Shown: piece by piece, positions 1 to 6,683 of the stretch
Numbering within the stretch: position 1 is the stretch's first letter
Layout of the letters: each line of letters starts with the position of its first letter
From: Bacteriovorax sp. UBA1852
Lineage (GTDB): Bacteria > Bdellovibrionota > Bacteriovoracia > Bacteriovoracales > Bacteriovoracaceae
Assembly: GCA_002338505.1 (NCBI GenBank)
Contig: DDIK01000012.1
Location: 1-14,573 of the forward strand
Reading direction: 5' to 3'
DNA: 14,573 bases
The notes under the pieces: model-generated
What the model was told of the DNA's origin: nothing
What the model saw: the letters and a program-made list of their open reading frames with translations, nothing else
Databases searched by the model: none
Position numbers and translations under genes: made by a program

Positions 1-218
1 CCGACTCTTTTTTCACGTAACTTTTGTCGTCTTTTAAGATCAAGCCTTTTAAGATTGTTGAAAGTATGAATTTCATAGAAAATACTCTCATAGACATCTA
101 AGAGAACATCATCTCTTTTCTCACAATAAAGAACTCCGCCTCCATTACCAACTCTTGACGAGTCACCAGCAAAAGAAAAACTATTGAGCAAAAACAGAAT
201 TGAGACAATGAACTTCAT
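1..218 (-). CDS. Secreted protein of unknown function, N-terminal 72 residues only
   Basis: An open frame begins at ATG 218 and runs off the left edge without a stop. The N-terminus is a convincing signal peptide: MKFIV, then a hydrophobic stretch (residues 4-12), then NSFSFA with likely cleavage after Ala17. The mature part starts GDSSRVGNGGG and contains a Cys at about residue 29, then an acidic/basic stretch ending in many Lys/Arg. A GGAGG ribosome binding site (223-227) sits 4 nt before the ATG, which fixes the start. The gene is divergent from the FAD oxidoreductase at 331. The GNGGG segment recalls small secreted proteins common in Bdellovibrio-like bacteria, but I do not recognise the family and give no function. 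Confidence 0.75.
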   Translation of the reverse strand, partial: MKFIVSILFLLNSFSFAGDSSRVGNGGGVLYCEKRDDVLLDVYESIFYEIHTFNNLKRLDLKRRQKLREKRV

Positions 219-230
219 AAAACCTCCAAG

Positions 231-275
231 ACTTACAAAAAAAGCTAAACAATATCTTAGAACTTACGAAAAAGC
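231..275. repeat. Near-identical direct repeat pair in a divergent intergenic region
   Basis: ACTTACAAAAAAAGC at 231-245 and ACTTACGAAAAAGC at 262-275 are near copies starting 31 bp apart, about three helical turns. They lie between two divergent genes (starts at 218 and 331). This could be a regulator binding site or chance in A-rich DNA. Confidence 0.3.
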
Positions 276-318
276 GAACATAACCGAACGTAGCTCTAGC
301 ATCTAAACTATTGTTCAC

Positions 319-324
319 TAGAAT
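319..324 (+). promoter_or_regulatory. -10 box TAGAAT placed for a leaderless start of the FAD oxidoreductase
   Basis: TAGAAT matches the sigma-70 -10 consensus at 5 of 6 positions and ends 6 nt before ATG 331, so transcription would begin at or beside the A of the ATG. The -35 at 17-bp spacing (CTAGCA, 296-301) is weak, 3 of 6. No Shine-Dalgarno sequence precedes the ATG, which fits a leaderless mRNA. Confidence 0.45.
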
Positions 325-330
325 GGATAT

Positions 331-1881
331 ATGAAAAATACAAATACCTTAGGCGAGCAATTAAACTTTAAGTTCTATCATCAACCAGGAAATGTTACAG
401 AGCTGACTCGTCTATTAGAGGAAATTCGTGCTAAAGATGAAAATTTTCATGTCACAAGCACTGGTAATAACTGGGGATATGGCTGTGCAGCACCACACAG
501 CAACTCACAGCACCACATAAGCCTCAAGAATCTCAATAAAATTAAGTCCTTTGACCAAGAAAATGGAATCATCACGCTGGAGCCAGGCGTCACATACGAG
601 ATTTTATATAATTTTCTTGAAAAGAATGCACCACAATGGATTGCTCCAGTCCATGGTGGTGGACCTGACTGTTCGGTGGTCGGTAATGCTTTAGAACGAG
701 GATATGGAATTACTCCAATCATGGACCACTTTAGTGCATGTCAGTCTCTAGAGGCCATACTGCCCAACGGTGAAATATATAAGTCTCCTTTAAAATCAAT
801 AGGCCTTGATAAATTGGCCAACTCATTTCGTTATGGAATAGGACCTTATCTTGATGGAATGTTCACACAGTCAAACTTTGGCATAGTTACAGAAATGACG
901 ATAAAACTTGCTCCAAAGCCTGAAGAAATCGAATTATTCTTTATTAATCTATGTGAAAAAGAACTCGACCATGCCGTAGAAGCAATAAAACTATTAAAGA
1001 GTAAATATAAGGGTATAGTTGGTGGTATCAACCTCATGAATAAAGAGCGAGTATTATCAATGCTTGTAGATTATCCAACAGACGATATTGAAAACTTAAA
1101 CCCTCTTAGTGAAGAGTTTATTGCAGATAATAAGAAAAAGTTTCTTATCGAAGATTGGAATATCATTGGCGCCATATATGGGCCAAAAGAAATAGTAAAG
1201 GCAACGAAGAAACTTATAAAAAAAGATCTTCGAAAATTAAGAGCTAGAAAATTATTTATATCCCAATCTAAAATTAACGTGGTCAAATATTTAATAGAAA
1301 AGCTTCCAATCTTATTCCCAAAAAGTATAAAGAAGTCTGTCGAATCACTTAGTGAATTACTTGAAATTCTCAATGGGATACCAAAAAAGACAGCATTAAA
1401 ACTAGCCTATTGGAAGAACCTATCGAATAAGAACTACAATAATCCCACTCATGATAATTGTGGGCTGATTTGGTACGCTCCCCTTGTTGAACTCTCAAAA
1501 GATAATGTAAGAGAGTATATCAACTTTATAAGAGATGTATCAAAGAGATTTGATATCAACCCACTCATTACTCTCACAACAGTTGATGAGTTATGTCTAG
1601 ATAGCACTATTCCAATTCTATTTAACAAAGAAGATATGCGTGATCAAAAAAGAGCTCATGAATACTTTGACACCCTCCTTGAAGAGGGCTTTAAAAAAGG
1701 TTTCTTCCCATATCGATTTGGCACAAACTCTATGAAAAGCTTCACTGATAAGCTCGATCCTGACTACGCTGAAATACTCAATAAAATTAAGGACTCATTT
1801 GATCACCAAAGGCTATATGCTGAGGGACGCTATATGAGAGAGTTAGAATCTAAAAAAAAGAATAAAATTGCTATAATTTGA
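331..1881 (+). CDS. FAD-linked oxidoreductase, p-cresol methylhydroxylase / vanillyl-alcohol oxidase (PCMH/VAO) family
   Basis: This is a 516-residue soluble flavoenzyme of the usual family length. The N-terminal half is the PCMH-type FAD-binding domain. STGNNWGYG (43-51) is the pyrophosphate-binding turn, LEPGVTYE (83-90) follows, and VGNALERGYGITP (117-129) matches the VGNT-DRG-GYTP segment of 4-cresol dehydrogenase. GPYLDGMFTQSNFGIVTEM (171-189) is the family's flavin-proximal signature. The C-terminal half is the cap/substrate domain, ending in EGRYM, the counterpart of the APGRY tail. Family members oxidise phenolic or alcohol substrates using oxygen or a cytochrome. The substrate, and whether FAD is covalently bound, cannot be read here, and no cytochrome partner adjoins. 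An ATG at 323 is out of frame and stops at once. No Shine-Dalgarno sequence precedes ATG 331. The gene converges on the lipoprotein gene ending at 2051. Confidence 0.85.
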   Translation: MKNTNTLGEQLNFKFYHQPGNVTELTRLLEEIRAKDENFHVTSTGNNWGYGCAAPHSNSQHHISLKNLNKIKSFDQENGIITLEPGVTYEILYNFLEKNAPQWIAPVHGGGPDCSVVGNALERGYGITPIMDHFSACQSLEAILPNGEIYKSPLKSIGLDKLANSFRYGIGPYLDGMFTQSNFGIVTEMTIKLAPKPEEIELFFINLCEKELDHAVEAIKLLKSKYKGIVGGINLMNKERVLSMLVDYPTDDIENLNPLSEEFIADNKKKFLIEDWNIIGAIYGPKEIVKATKKLIKKDLRKLRARKLFISQSKINVVKYLIEKLPILFPKSIKKSVESLSELLEILNGIPKKTALKLAYWKNLSNKNYNNPTHDNCGLIWYAPLVELSKDNVREYINFIRDVSKRFDINPLITLTTVDELCLDSTIPILFNKEDMRDQKRAHEYFDTLLEEGFKKGFFPYRFGTNSMKSFTDKLDPDYAEILNKIKDSFDHQRLYAEGRYMRELESKKKNKIAII

Positions 1882-1921
1882 TCTGCTTCAGACAGGAATG
1901 TCAAAAATCTATACACCCATA

Positions 1922-1940
1922 GAAAAGTTTTCAACTTTTC
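1922..1940. terminator. Small perfect hairpin after the FAD oxidoreductase gene
   Basis: GAAAAGTT (1922-1929), loop TTC and AACTTTTC (1933-1940) form an 8-bp perfect stem about 40 nt after the stop at 1881. There is no clean T-run directly after it, so it may help end or protect the transcript rather than act alone. Confidence 0.4.
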
Positions 1941-1990
1941 CCATTCAGTTTAATTTTAATTGTAATATATCTATAGATAACAACTTGAGA

Positions 1991-2011
1991 GCTTCAAACG
2001 AGAGTTGAAGC
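1991..2011. other. Hairpin with a GAGA (GNRA-type) tetraloop
   Basis: GCTTCAA-A-C, loop GAGA, then G-TTGAAGC gives eight base pairs with one bulged A and a GNRA tetraloop on the plus-strand RNA. It lies between two convergent genes and has no U-tract, so it is a stable 3'-end structure rather than a classical terminator. Confidence 0.4.
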
Positions 2012-2029
2012 AATCATATACCCCCTCAC

Positions 2030-2095
2030 AAAAAAGTGAAGTAACCAAAATTATAACTCCTCCCCCTCAATTATTTTGGTTGCTTTACTTTTTTT
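2030..2095. terminator. Strong intrinsic terminator shared by convergent genes, overlapping the end of the minus-strand gene
   Basis: The left arm 2035-2051 and right arm 2073-2089 pair over 17 positions in plus-strand RNA, including two G-U wobbles. A run of seven T (2089-2095) follows, and an A-run (2030-2035) extends the stem by pairing with those T. The loop is about 21 nt. In the minus direction the two wobbles become A-C mismatches, but a six-U tract still follows, so it may work both ways. The right arm and loop code for the final residues of the kinase-like lipoprotein. Confidence 0.75.
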
Positions 2096-2896
2096 ACTCT
2101 CATCCTTTAGCATTTCAATAATTTCATCATCAGTTAAAGTCTCAGTATTTCTCAATTCTCTAATCTGTGAAACTAAAGCAAATACTTCTTTATGAGACTC
2201 TAAATCCTGAAAGAACTCATAGAAAGAAGGTCCATCTTCACTAACGTATGAAACATCAATAACTTTCCAGCTTTGAGAATCACGATCAAACATAATATTT
2301 TCCTGGTGAAGATCAGAGAAGTAGACACTCTTAGACTCGATGAGATCCATAAGTTTAGTAAGTTGAATAAGTGAGAAGAAAAACTTCTCATCATACTTAA
2401 AGTGCTTCAGGAATTCTTTTAAATTGTATCCATGAATATGTTCTAAAAGAAGTGCTGAGTGATCAAAGCTTGCATCAATTACTTTAACTGCAGGAATACC
2501 AATCTCCTCTAATTTCTTTAAGGCGATAAACTGCGAGAGATTTGAATGCTCCTTAACTCCAAAAGAGATCATATCTACATTTTCAACTTTTTCGATTTTT
2601 ATAATGAGATTCTTTGATTGAATTTCACTGGGCCCTTTCAGTACTTTTGCTCTAAAGACTCGCCCTACACTTCCCTCAGCAAGAAAATCAAGTAATTCAA
2701 TCTTTGTCTTATTAAGTAAGTAAACCTCTCCTTTCATTGACTCAGCTATGTGACGAGAGTCTTTAGAAAGCTTTTGAAGGGCCGTATAACAATTTAAATT
2801 AGAGACGCTTGCAAGAGTTCGACTTTTTCGATTGTCCTTTAAAACTGAACTACAGGAAGCAAGAATATATAAATTTATAAGTAAAAGAAGTCTCAT
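2051..2896 (-). CDS. Lipoprotein with a protein-kinase-like fold
   Basis: The protein has 281 residues from ATG 2896. It opens with a lipoprotein signal: MRLLLLINLY followed by lipobox LASC with Cys15 as the lipidated residue. Ser16 after the Cys fits outer-membrane sorting under the E. coli rule. The rest resembles a small eukaryotic-like or RIO/Kdo-type kinase. Visible elements are a glycine loop LAEGSVGRVFRA (72-83), a likely ATP Lys in LIIKIEK (about 100), a catalytic loop FSDLHQENIMF with Asp195 and Asn200, and a metal-binding Asp214 in KVIDVS. All key residues are present, so catalysis looks possible, which is odd for a protein facing the periplasm. A longer reading from TTG 2914 would add MTIVLV in front of the signal peptide; ATG 2896 gives the cleaner lipoprotein start, though neither has a good ribosome site. 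It follows udk by 33 nt and may be read from that operon. Confidence 0.7.
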   Translation of the reverse strand: MRLLLLINLYILASCSSVLKDNRKSRTLASVSNLNCYTALQKLSKDSRHIAESMKGEVYLLNKTKIELLDFLAEGSVGRVFRAKVLKGPSEIQSKNLIIKIEKVENVDMISFGVKEHSNLSQFIALKKLEEIGIPAVKVIDASFDHSALLLEHIHGYNLKEFLKHFKYDEKFFFSLIQLTKLMDLIESKSVYFSDLHQENIMFDRDSQSWKVIDVSYVSEDGPSFYEFFQDLESHKEVFALVSQIRELRNTETLTDDEIIEMLKDESKKSKATKIIEGEEL

Positions 2897-2929
2897 CACT
2901 AAGACTATCGTCAAAAAAGTATGATTTTC

Positions 2930-3553
2930 TTAGATATAAGACTTATTTATGATCTCAAGCCATTCCTGACATTTTTGCTCAAAATTATCGATATTAACAA
3001 TATCACAAGCTCTCTCTTTGCTGGGCTCTACGAACTTATCGTGCATAGGCTTTACTTGATTAAAGAACTGTATTTTCACACCTTCAGGAGTTCTACCTCG
3101 CTCCTCTACATCTCGATTAAGTCTTCTCTCAAACCTTAGATTTTCAGGGCAATCAATAAAGACCTTATGATCAAGTTCTTCAAGAATAATGTCCTGTGAG
3201 TAAAGTAAGATACCATCGACAAGAATAACTCTCTTAGGCCTAATATTCTTAGTTTCCTGCATACGCTTATGAGTGGCAAAATCATAGAAGGGAACTTCTA
3301 TCTCTTTTAGAGCTTTAAGGGCATTGAGGTGCTTGGCCAGAAGTTTGAAGTCAAGCGCACTTGGATGATCAAAGTTGACACTTCCACCATCGTGATCAAA
3401 GCGATCTGACTGATCAATATAATAACTATCTTGCGTGATGATTTCACAATGCTCATCGCCAAGAGATTCTTTGAGCTTTCTGGCAAAGGTCGTTTTCCCA
3501 GAGCCACTGCCTCCAGCAACTCCAATAATTATAATACTTGTCTGATCGCTCAT
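2930..3553 (-). CDS. udk: Uridine kinase
   Basis: A 207-residue protein, close to the 213 of E. coli Udk. It phosphorylates uridine (and cytidine) to UMP/CMP with ATP or GTP in the cytoplasm. The Walker A loop is GGSGSGKT (14-21). Other family marks are QDSYY (41-45), the nucleoside-site segment NFDHPSALDF (60-69), LVDGILLY, an arginine-rich RRLNRDVEERGRT lid and the late VEPSKERA segment. AAGGAT lies a few nt before ATG 3553. The gene starts 8 nt after the upp stop and is the fifth gene of the mmsA-URC1-URC4-upp-udk run. In that setting it would feed uridine, for example from digested RNA, into the UMP pool that the URC enzymes can break down, as well as serving ordinary salvage. Confidence 0.93.
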   Translation of the reverse strand: MSDQTSIIIIGVAGGSGSGKTTFARKLKESLGDEHCEIITQDSYYIDQSDRFDHDGGSVNFDHPSALDFKLLAKHLNALKALKEIEVPFYDFATHKRMQETKNIRPKRVILVDGILLYSQDIILEELDHKVFIDCPENLRFERRLNRDVEERGRTPEGVKIQFFNQVKPMHDKFVEPSKERACDIVNIDNFEQKCQEWLEIINKSYI

Positions 3554-3561
3554 ATAATCCT

Positions 3562-4188
3562 TTATTTTGTATTATAGAGTCTATCACCTGCATCGCCTAA
3601 GCCAGGTAATAAGTAACCTTGTTCATTGAGGCCCTCTTCAAGGCTAAGACTTACGATTTTTACGTCGGGATGAAAATGATTAAGTCGACGAATACCTTCT
3701 GGTGAAGCAAGCACACACATCATCGTAATTTTTCCAACTTGATACTGCTTTAAACGGTCAATAGAAGCAATCGCAGTATCGCCAGTAGCGAGCATAGGAT
3801 CAATAAGAAGGATGTCCTTAGCTTTATGCTCTTTAGGAAGTTTGAAATAGTATTCGACTGTATTGTCGATGAACTTATCTCGATATATTCCGATATGCCC
3901 AGCACTTGCATATGGCAAAGTTTCAAGAACACCATCTAGCATTCCGTTACCAGCTCTCATAATAGAAACTATAATTGGATAGCTCTTAGGTCTTACACCT
4001 TTAGTTTTCACCATAGGTGTCTCAACATCAAATTCTTCAACTTCAAGTTCTCTCATGATCTCATAAGAGAGAAACTTTCCTATCTCATTCATAAGGCCTC
4101 TAAAGCCAATAGAGTCAGTATTCTTATTTCTAAGTATAGCAAGCTTATGCTTTAATACTGGGTGATTTATTTCTGTAAAATTATTCAT
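3562..4188 (-). CDS. upp: Uracil phosphoribosyltransferase
   Basis: A 208-residue protein of standard Upp length. It joins uracil and PRPP to give UMP and pyrophosphate in the cytoplasm. The PRPP-binding loop ILLIDPMLATGDTA spans about residues 126-139, and the C-terminal uracil-binding segment GYLLPGLGDAGDRLYNT spans 191-207; both are canonical. The middle segment SIMRAGNGM (75-83) is also typical. GGAG sits 7 nt before ATG 4188. It lies 21 nt after URC4 and 8 nt before udk. In the yeast URC pathway a uracil phosphoribosyltransferase supplies the nucleotide that the URC enzymes act on, so this gene likely has a catabolic as well as a salvage role here. Confidence 0.95.
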   Translation of the reverse strand: MNNFTEINHPVLKHKLAILRNKNTDSIGFRGLMNEIGKFLSYEIMRELEVEEFDVETPMVKTKGVRPKSYPIIVSIMRAGNGMLDGVLETLPYASAGHIGIYRDKFIDNTVEYYFKLPKEHKAKDILLIDPMLATGDTAIASIDRLKQYQVGKITMMCVLASPEGIRRLNHFHPDVKIVSLSLEEGLNEQGYLLPGLGDAGDRLYNTK

Positions 4189-4209
4189 AAAGATACTCCA
4201 AAAAATTAA

Positions 4210-5409
4210 CTAAAAAACTGTCCCATCACTATCGAGCTTCAAAGGCGGTGAAGAGTCAGCTCTTTTCTCTTTTGCAACTCTTCTTCCGGCCCACCAAGTT
4301 CCACCTTCAAGAACCTTAGCAAGAGGAAACTCTTTTGAGCTTAGGCCTAGATTCTTAGTGATAATTTCAGCGGTCTTATCAAGGAGCTGTATTGTTAAAG
4401 CTCGCCACTCTATAATCACTTCACTATCAGGGAGATGAGCTTTTTCATAGAGAGCTGTATCCTTTAAACGAATAACTTCTTTATCTATAAAGAGTCCACC
4501 ATTTCGGTACTCAGCAAGACCAGTCATCTCATGAGCATCTGTAATTTCTACACCAGCTTCAACGATAGGCTCCACCAAAGAGTAAGTAAGCCACTGTGAT
4601 AATTTATGAAAAGGAACAAGTGAATCTAAGTCATCTTTTTCACCAAGAAGAGGATGATTCCATACATCTCCAAGATTAATTCCTTCATAATTTATACGAG
4701 AGGGCCAGATATCTCCAAAGTGAAGTAAAACTGCCTTTAAAAGATCTTGTGCCTTAAAAGACTTTCCATGTGTTTCAATCATATGATCAATAATATTCCC
4801 TGGCCTTGCATCTTTAAAGATCTCAGGTTTAGAACTTACACAATTCCCTAAAGACTTTAAAAGACTTGCTCTTCCATCAAGTCCGACAAGAGGATTATCA
4901 TCACTTACCTGAAAAGCTTTTCTAATATCATCTGCACTTATGGACTCAAGTCTTTTGCCATCAGCACTTAGACATTTTTGATTTGAGAAGTCACCATTAA
5001 GAAACATATGAAAGCTAGCAACACCTAATCCTTCAGAACGATTGAACTCTTTATCACCTTCTTTAAAGCTCCAAGTCGGACCAGCTCCAGCATCAAGGAG
5101 AACTGAAGTTATAACGAGATCTAACTTAGTTCGGGCCTTCTCAAGAGGATCAACTCCCTCTAATTTTTCATCTATCTGAGTGACTCGATTTGTATTTCCA
5201 ACTTTAAAGTGTCCCCATCTTGAGTGAAAAGGAATTTCAAGACTTGGATAATTGTCTTTTATTACTTCTAATACAAAGTCCGCAGTCTCTTGAAGTTTAG
5301 ACTCATCAATTTCAAATGAGGTTTTACCTTCAAGTGTTAGATCATATATTTTCTTTGTTCTCTCTCTAATTGCCTTAGGCGATAAGAGATAATCAATTTC
5401 TTTATTCAT
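4210..5409 (-). CDS. URC4: URC4/urg3-type DUF1688 protein, uracil catabolism
   Basis: A 399-residue soluble protein with no signal peptide. I recognise it as DUF1688 (Urc4 of Lachancea kluyveri, urg3 of fission yeast) from segments such as FHSRWGHFKVG (61-71), GDIWPSRINYEG (near 233), PFHKLSQWLTYSL (near 266), LAEYRNGGLF, the acidic IIEWRALTIQLLD and the near-terminal EGGTWWAGRRVA. In the yeast, URC4 is required to use uracil as nitrogen source by the reductive-independent URC route; its chemistry is not settled, and it is thought to act after Urc1 on a ring-opened ribosylurea-type intermediate. ATG 5409 overlaps the last 8 nt of URC1, with GGAAG upstream, so the two are translationally coupled. 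Family membership is strong; the exact reaction is not known to me. Confidence 0.88.
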   Translation of the reverse strand: MNKEIDYLLSPKAIRERTKKIYDLTLEGKTSFEIDESKLQETADFVLEVIKDNYPSLEIPFHSRWGHFKVGNTNRVTQIDEKLEGVDPLEKARTKLDLVITSVLLDAGAGPTWSFKEGDKEFNRSEGLGVASFHMFLNGDFSNQKCLSADGKRLESISADDIRKAFQVSDDNPLVGLDGRASLLKSLGNCVSSKPEIFKDARPGNIIDHMIETHGKSFKAQDLLKAVLLHFGDIWPSRINYEGINLGDVWNHPLLGEKDDLDSLVPFHKLSQWLTYSLVEPIVEAGVEITDAHEMTGLAEYRNGGLFIDKEVIRLKDTALYEKAHLPDSEVIIEWRALTIQLLDKTAEIITKNLGLSSKEFPLAKVLEGGTWWAGRRVAKEKRADSSPPLKLDSDGTVF

Positions 5410-6676
5410 CGAGCTTTCTTCCTTGTACTGTTTCTAATCCAGTAGGATCTTTTATTTCTTCTTCAGTGAAGTAACCGGCAGCTTTCTTTGCTTCAATCTC
5501 AACTTGAGCGTCGGCGGGAATAAGCTCTGCAGGAATTGAAATTCGATTAACAACTTCTATACCAGAATTGGTTATAGCGTCGTACTTCATATTAGACATT
5601 GAATGAAGATTATGAATTTTTTTAATTCCAAGGAATTGCAGAACATCAGGCATGAGTTCTTGAAATCTAGCATCTTCAACACCTGCAACACATTCTGTGC
5701 GCTTGAAGTAGTTGGCAGCAGAATCTCCACCTTCTTGTCTCTTTCTGGCGTTATAAACGAGAAACTTAGTTACTTCACCTAGTGCCCGTCCCTCTTTTCT
5801 AAAATAGACAACTAGTCCTGCTCCACCATTTTGAGCTGTTCTGGCAGCATGTTCAATTCCGTAAGTTAAATAAGGTCGACATGTACAAATATCAGATCCA
5901 AAAACATCTGAACCATTACACTCATCGTGAACTCGACAAGATAATTCAACCTCGGGATTGGCCAGGTCATTTGGATTACCAAAGATATATGCAGTAGTAG
6001 ATCCTATCGGAGGTAACATAACCTTAAGATCAGGTCTTGTAACAAGTTCTGGAAACATGCCCCCAGTTTCTTTAAAGAGGATCTTTCTTAATTCCCCTTC
6101 ACTCACGTTTAGTCTCTTGGCAATACCAGGAAGAAACCAAACCGGCTCAAGCGCAACTTTGGTGACATTTATATCACCATTTTCAGTTATAACTTTTCCA
6201 TCTGGCTTAAGTCTTCCTTTTTCAATAGCATCATATATTTCAGGCAACTGAAGTCTTGCCTGTGTTACAGCAATTGTTGGCTTGATATTAAATCCTGCCT
6301 TAATATCATCTTTGAAAATATCTTGAACCTTTCCGCCCCAAGGATCTAGAGAGACAATCTTCTCAGGATCATACCAACTATCATGAGGTCCAATTAAAGA
6401 TGTCGCATGAGTATTAAAGAGATCAGGCACATGATCTTTTGGATACTCGCCCTTAGCTATAGAGAGAGCTCTATAAACAGTGTAAGATCCACTATGAGTT
6501 CCAATTGCATTTCTTGTTTCTTCATCAGAAACAGTCGCAATAATAGGTCCTCTTTTCTTTGGATCTTTCTCGCCCCAATTTACGGTTGGAGTTTTTTCAA
6601 AAACATGATTTATATGTGAAGTTAAAACAACGTGATTCGCTTTTTTAAATTCCTCTGTCTCTTTCTTGTCAGTCAT
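5402..6676 (-). CDS. URC1: URC1-type GTP cyclohydrolase II homologue, uracil catabolism
   Basis: A 424-residue protein made of an N-terminal GTP_CH_N-type region (about 1-200) and a C-terminal RibA-like catalytic domain. The zinc ligands fit Cys253, Cys264 and Cys266 (C-x10-C-x-C, as in RibA). FRKEGRALGEV (292-302) replaces the RibA segment EGRGIGL, and Asp335-Ala-Arg337 matches the catalytic Asp-x-Arg pair. The RibA TNNP motif is replaced by HSMSNMKYDAI (358-368), as expected for Urc1 and unlike a riboflavin enzyme. Urc1 is proposed to open the pyrimidine ring of a uridine nucleotide much as RibA opens guanine. GAGG lies 5 nt before ATG 6676, inside the end of mmsA. The URC4 and upp neighbours settle the role as uracil breakdown rather than riboflavin synthesis. 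Confidence 0.9.
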   Translation of the reverse strand: MTDKKETEEFKKANHVVLTSHINHVFEKTPTVNWGEKDPKKRGPIIATVSDEETRNAIGTHSGSYTVYRALSIAKGEYPKDHVPDLFNTHATSLIGPHDSWYDPEKIVSLDPWGGKVQDIFKDDIKAGFNIKPTIAVTQARLQLPEIYDAIEKGRLKPDGKVITENGDINVTKVALEPVWFLPGIAKRLNVSEGELRKILFKETGGMFPELVTRPDLKVMLPPIGSTTAYIFGNPNDLANPEVELSCRVHDECNGSDVFGSDICTCRPYLTYGIEHAARTAQNGGAGLVVYFRKEGRALGEVTKFLVYNARKRQEGGDSAANYFKRTECVAGVEDARFQELMPDVLQFLGIKKIHNLHSMSNMKYDAITNSGIEVVNRISIPAELIPADAQVEIEAKKAAGYFTEEEIKDPTGLETVQGRKLDE

Positions 6677-6683
6677 TTCTACC

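Noticed and set aside
2897..2914. TTG start at 2914 for the kinase-like lipoprotein
   Set aside because: It would put extra residues before the lipoprotein signal and has no ribosome site; ATG 2896 gives a typical signal peptide with Cys15.
2921..3139. Plus-strand open frame opposite udk
   Set aside because: It lies antisense to well-matched Udk sequence, has no ribosome site and resembles no protein.
5402..6676. Riboflavin-pathway GTP cyclohydrolase II (ribA)
   Set aside because: No other rib gene nearby, base-recognition segments altered, and linked to DUF1688, upp and udk; Urc1 explains all of this better.
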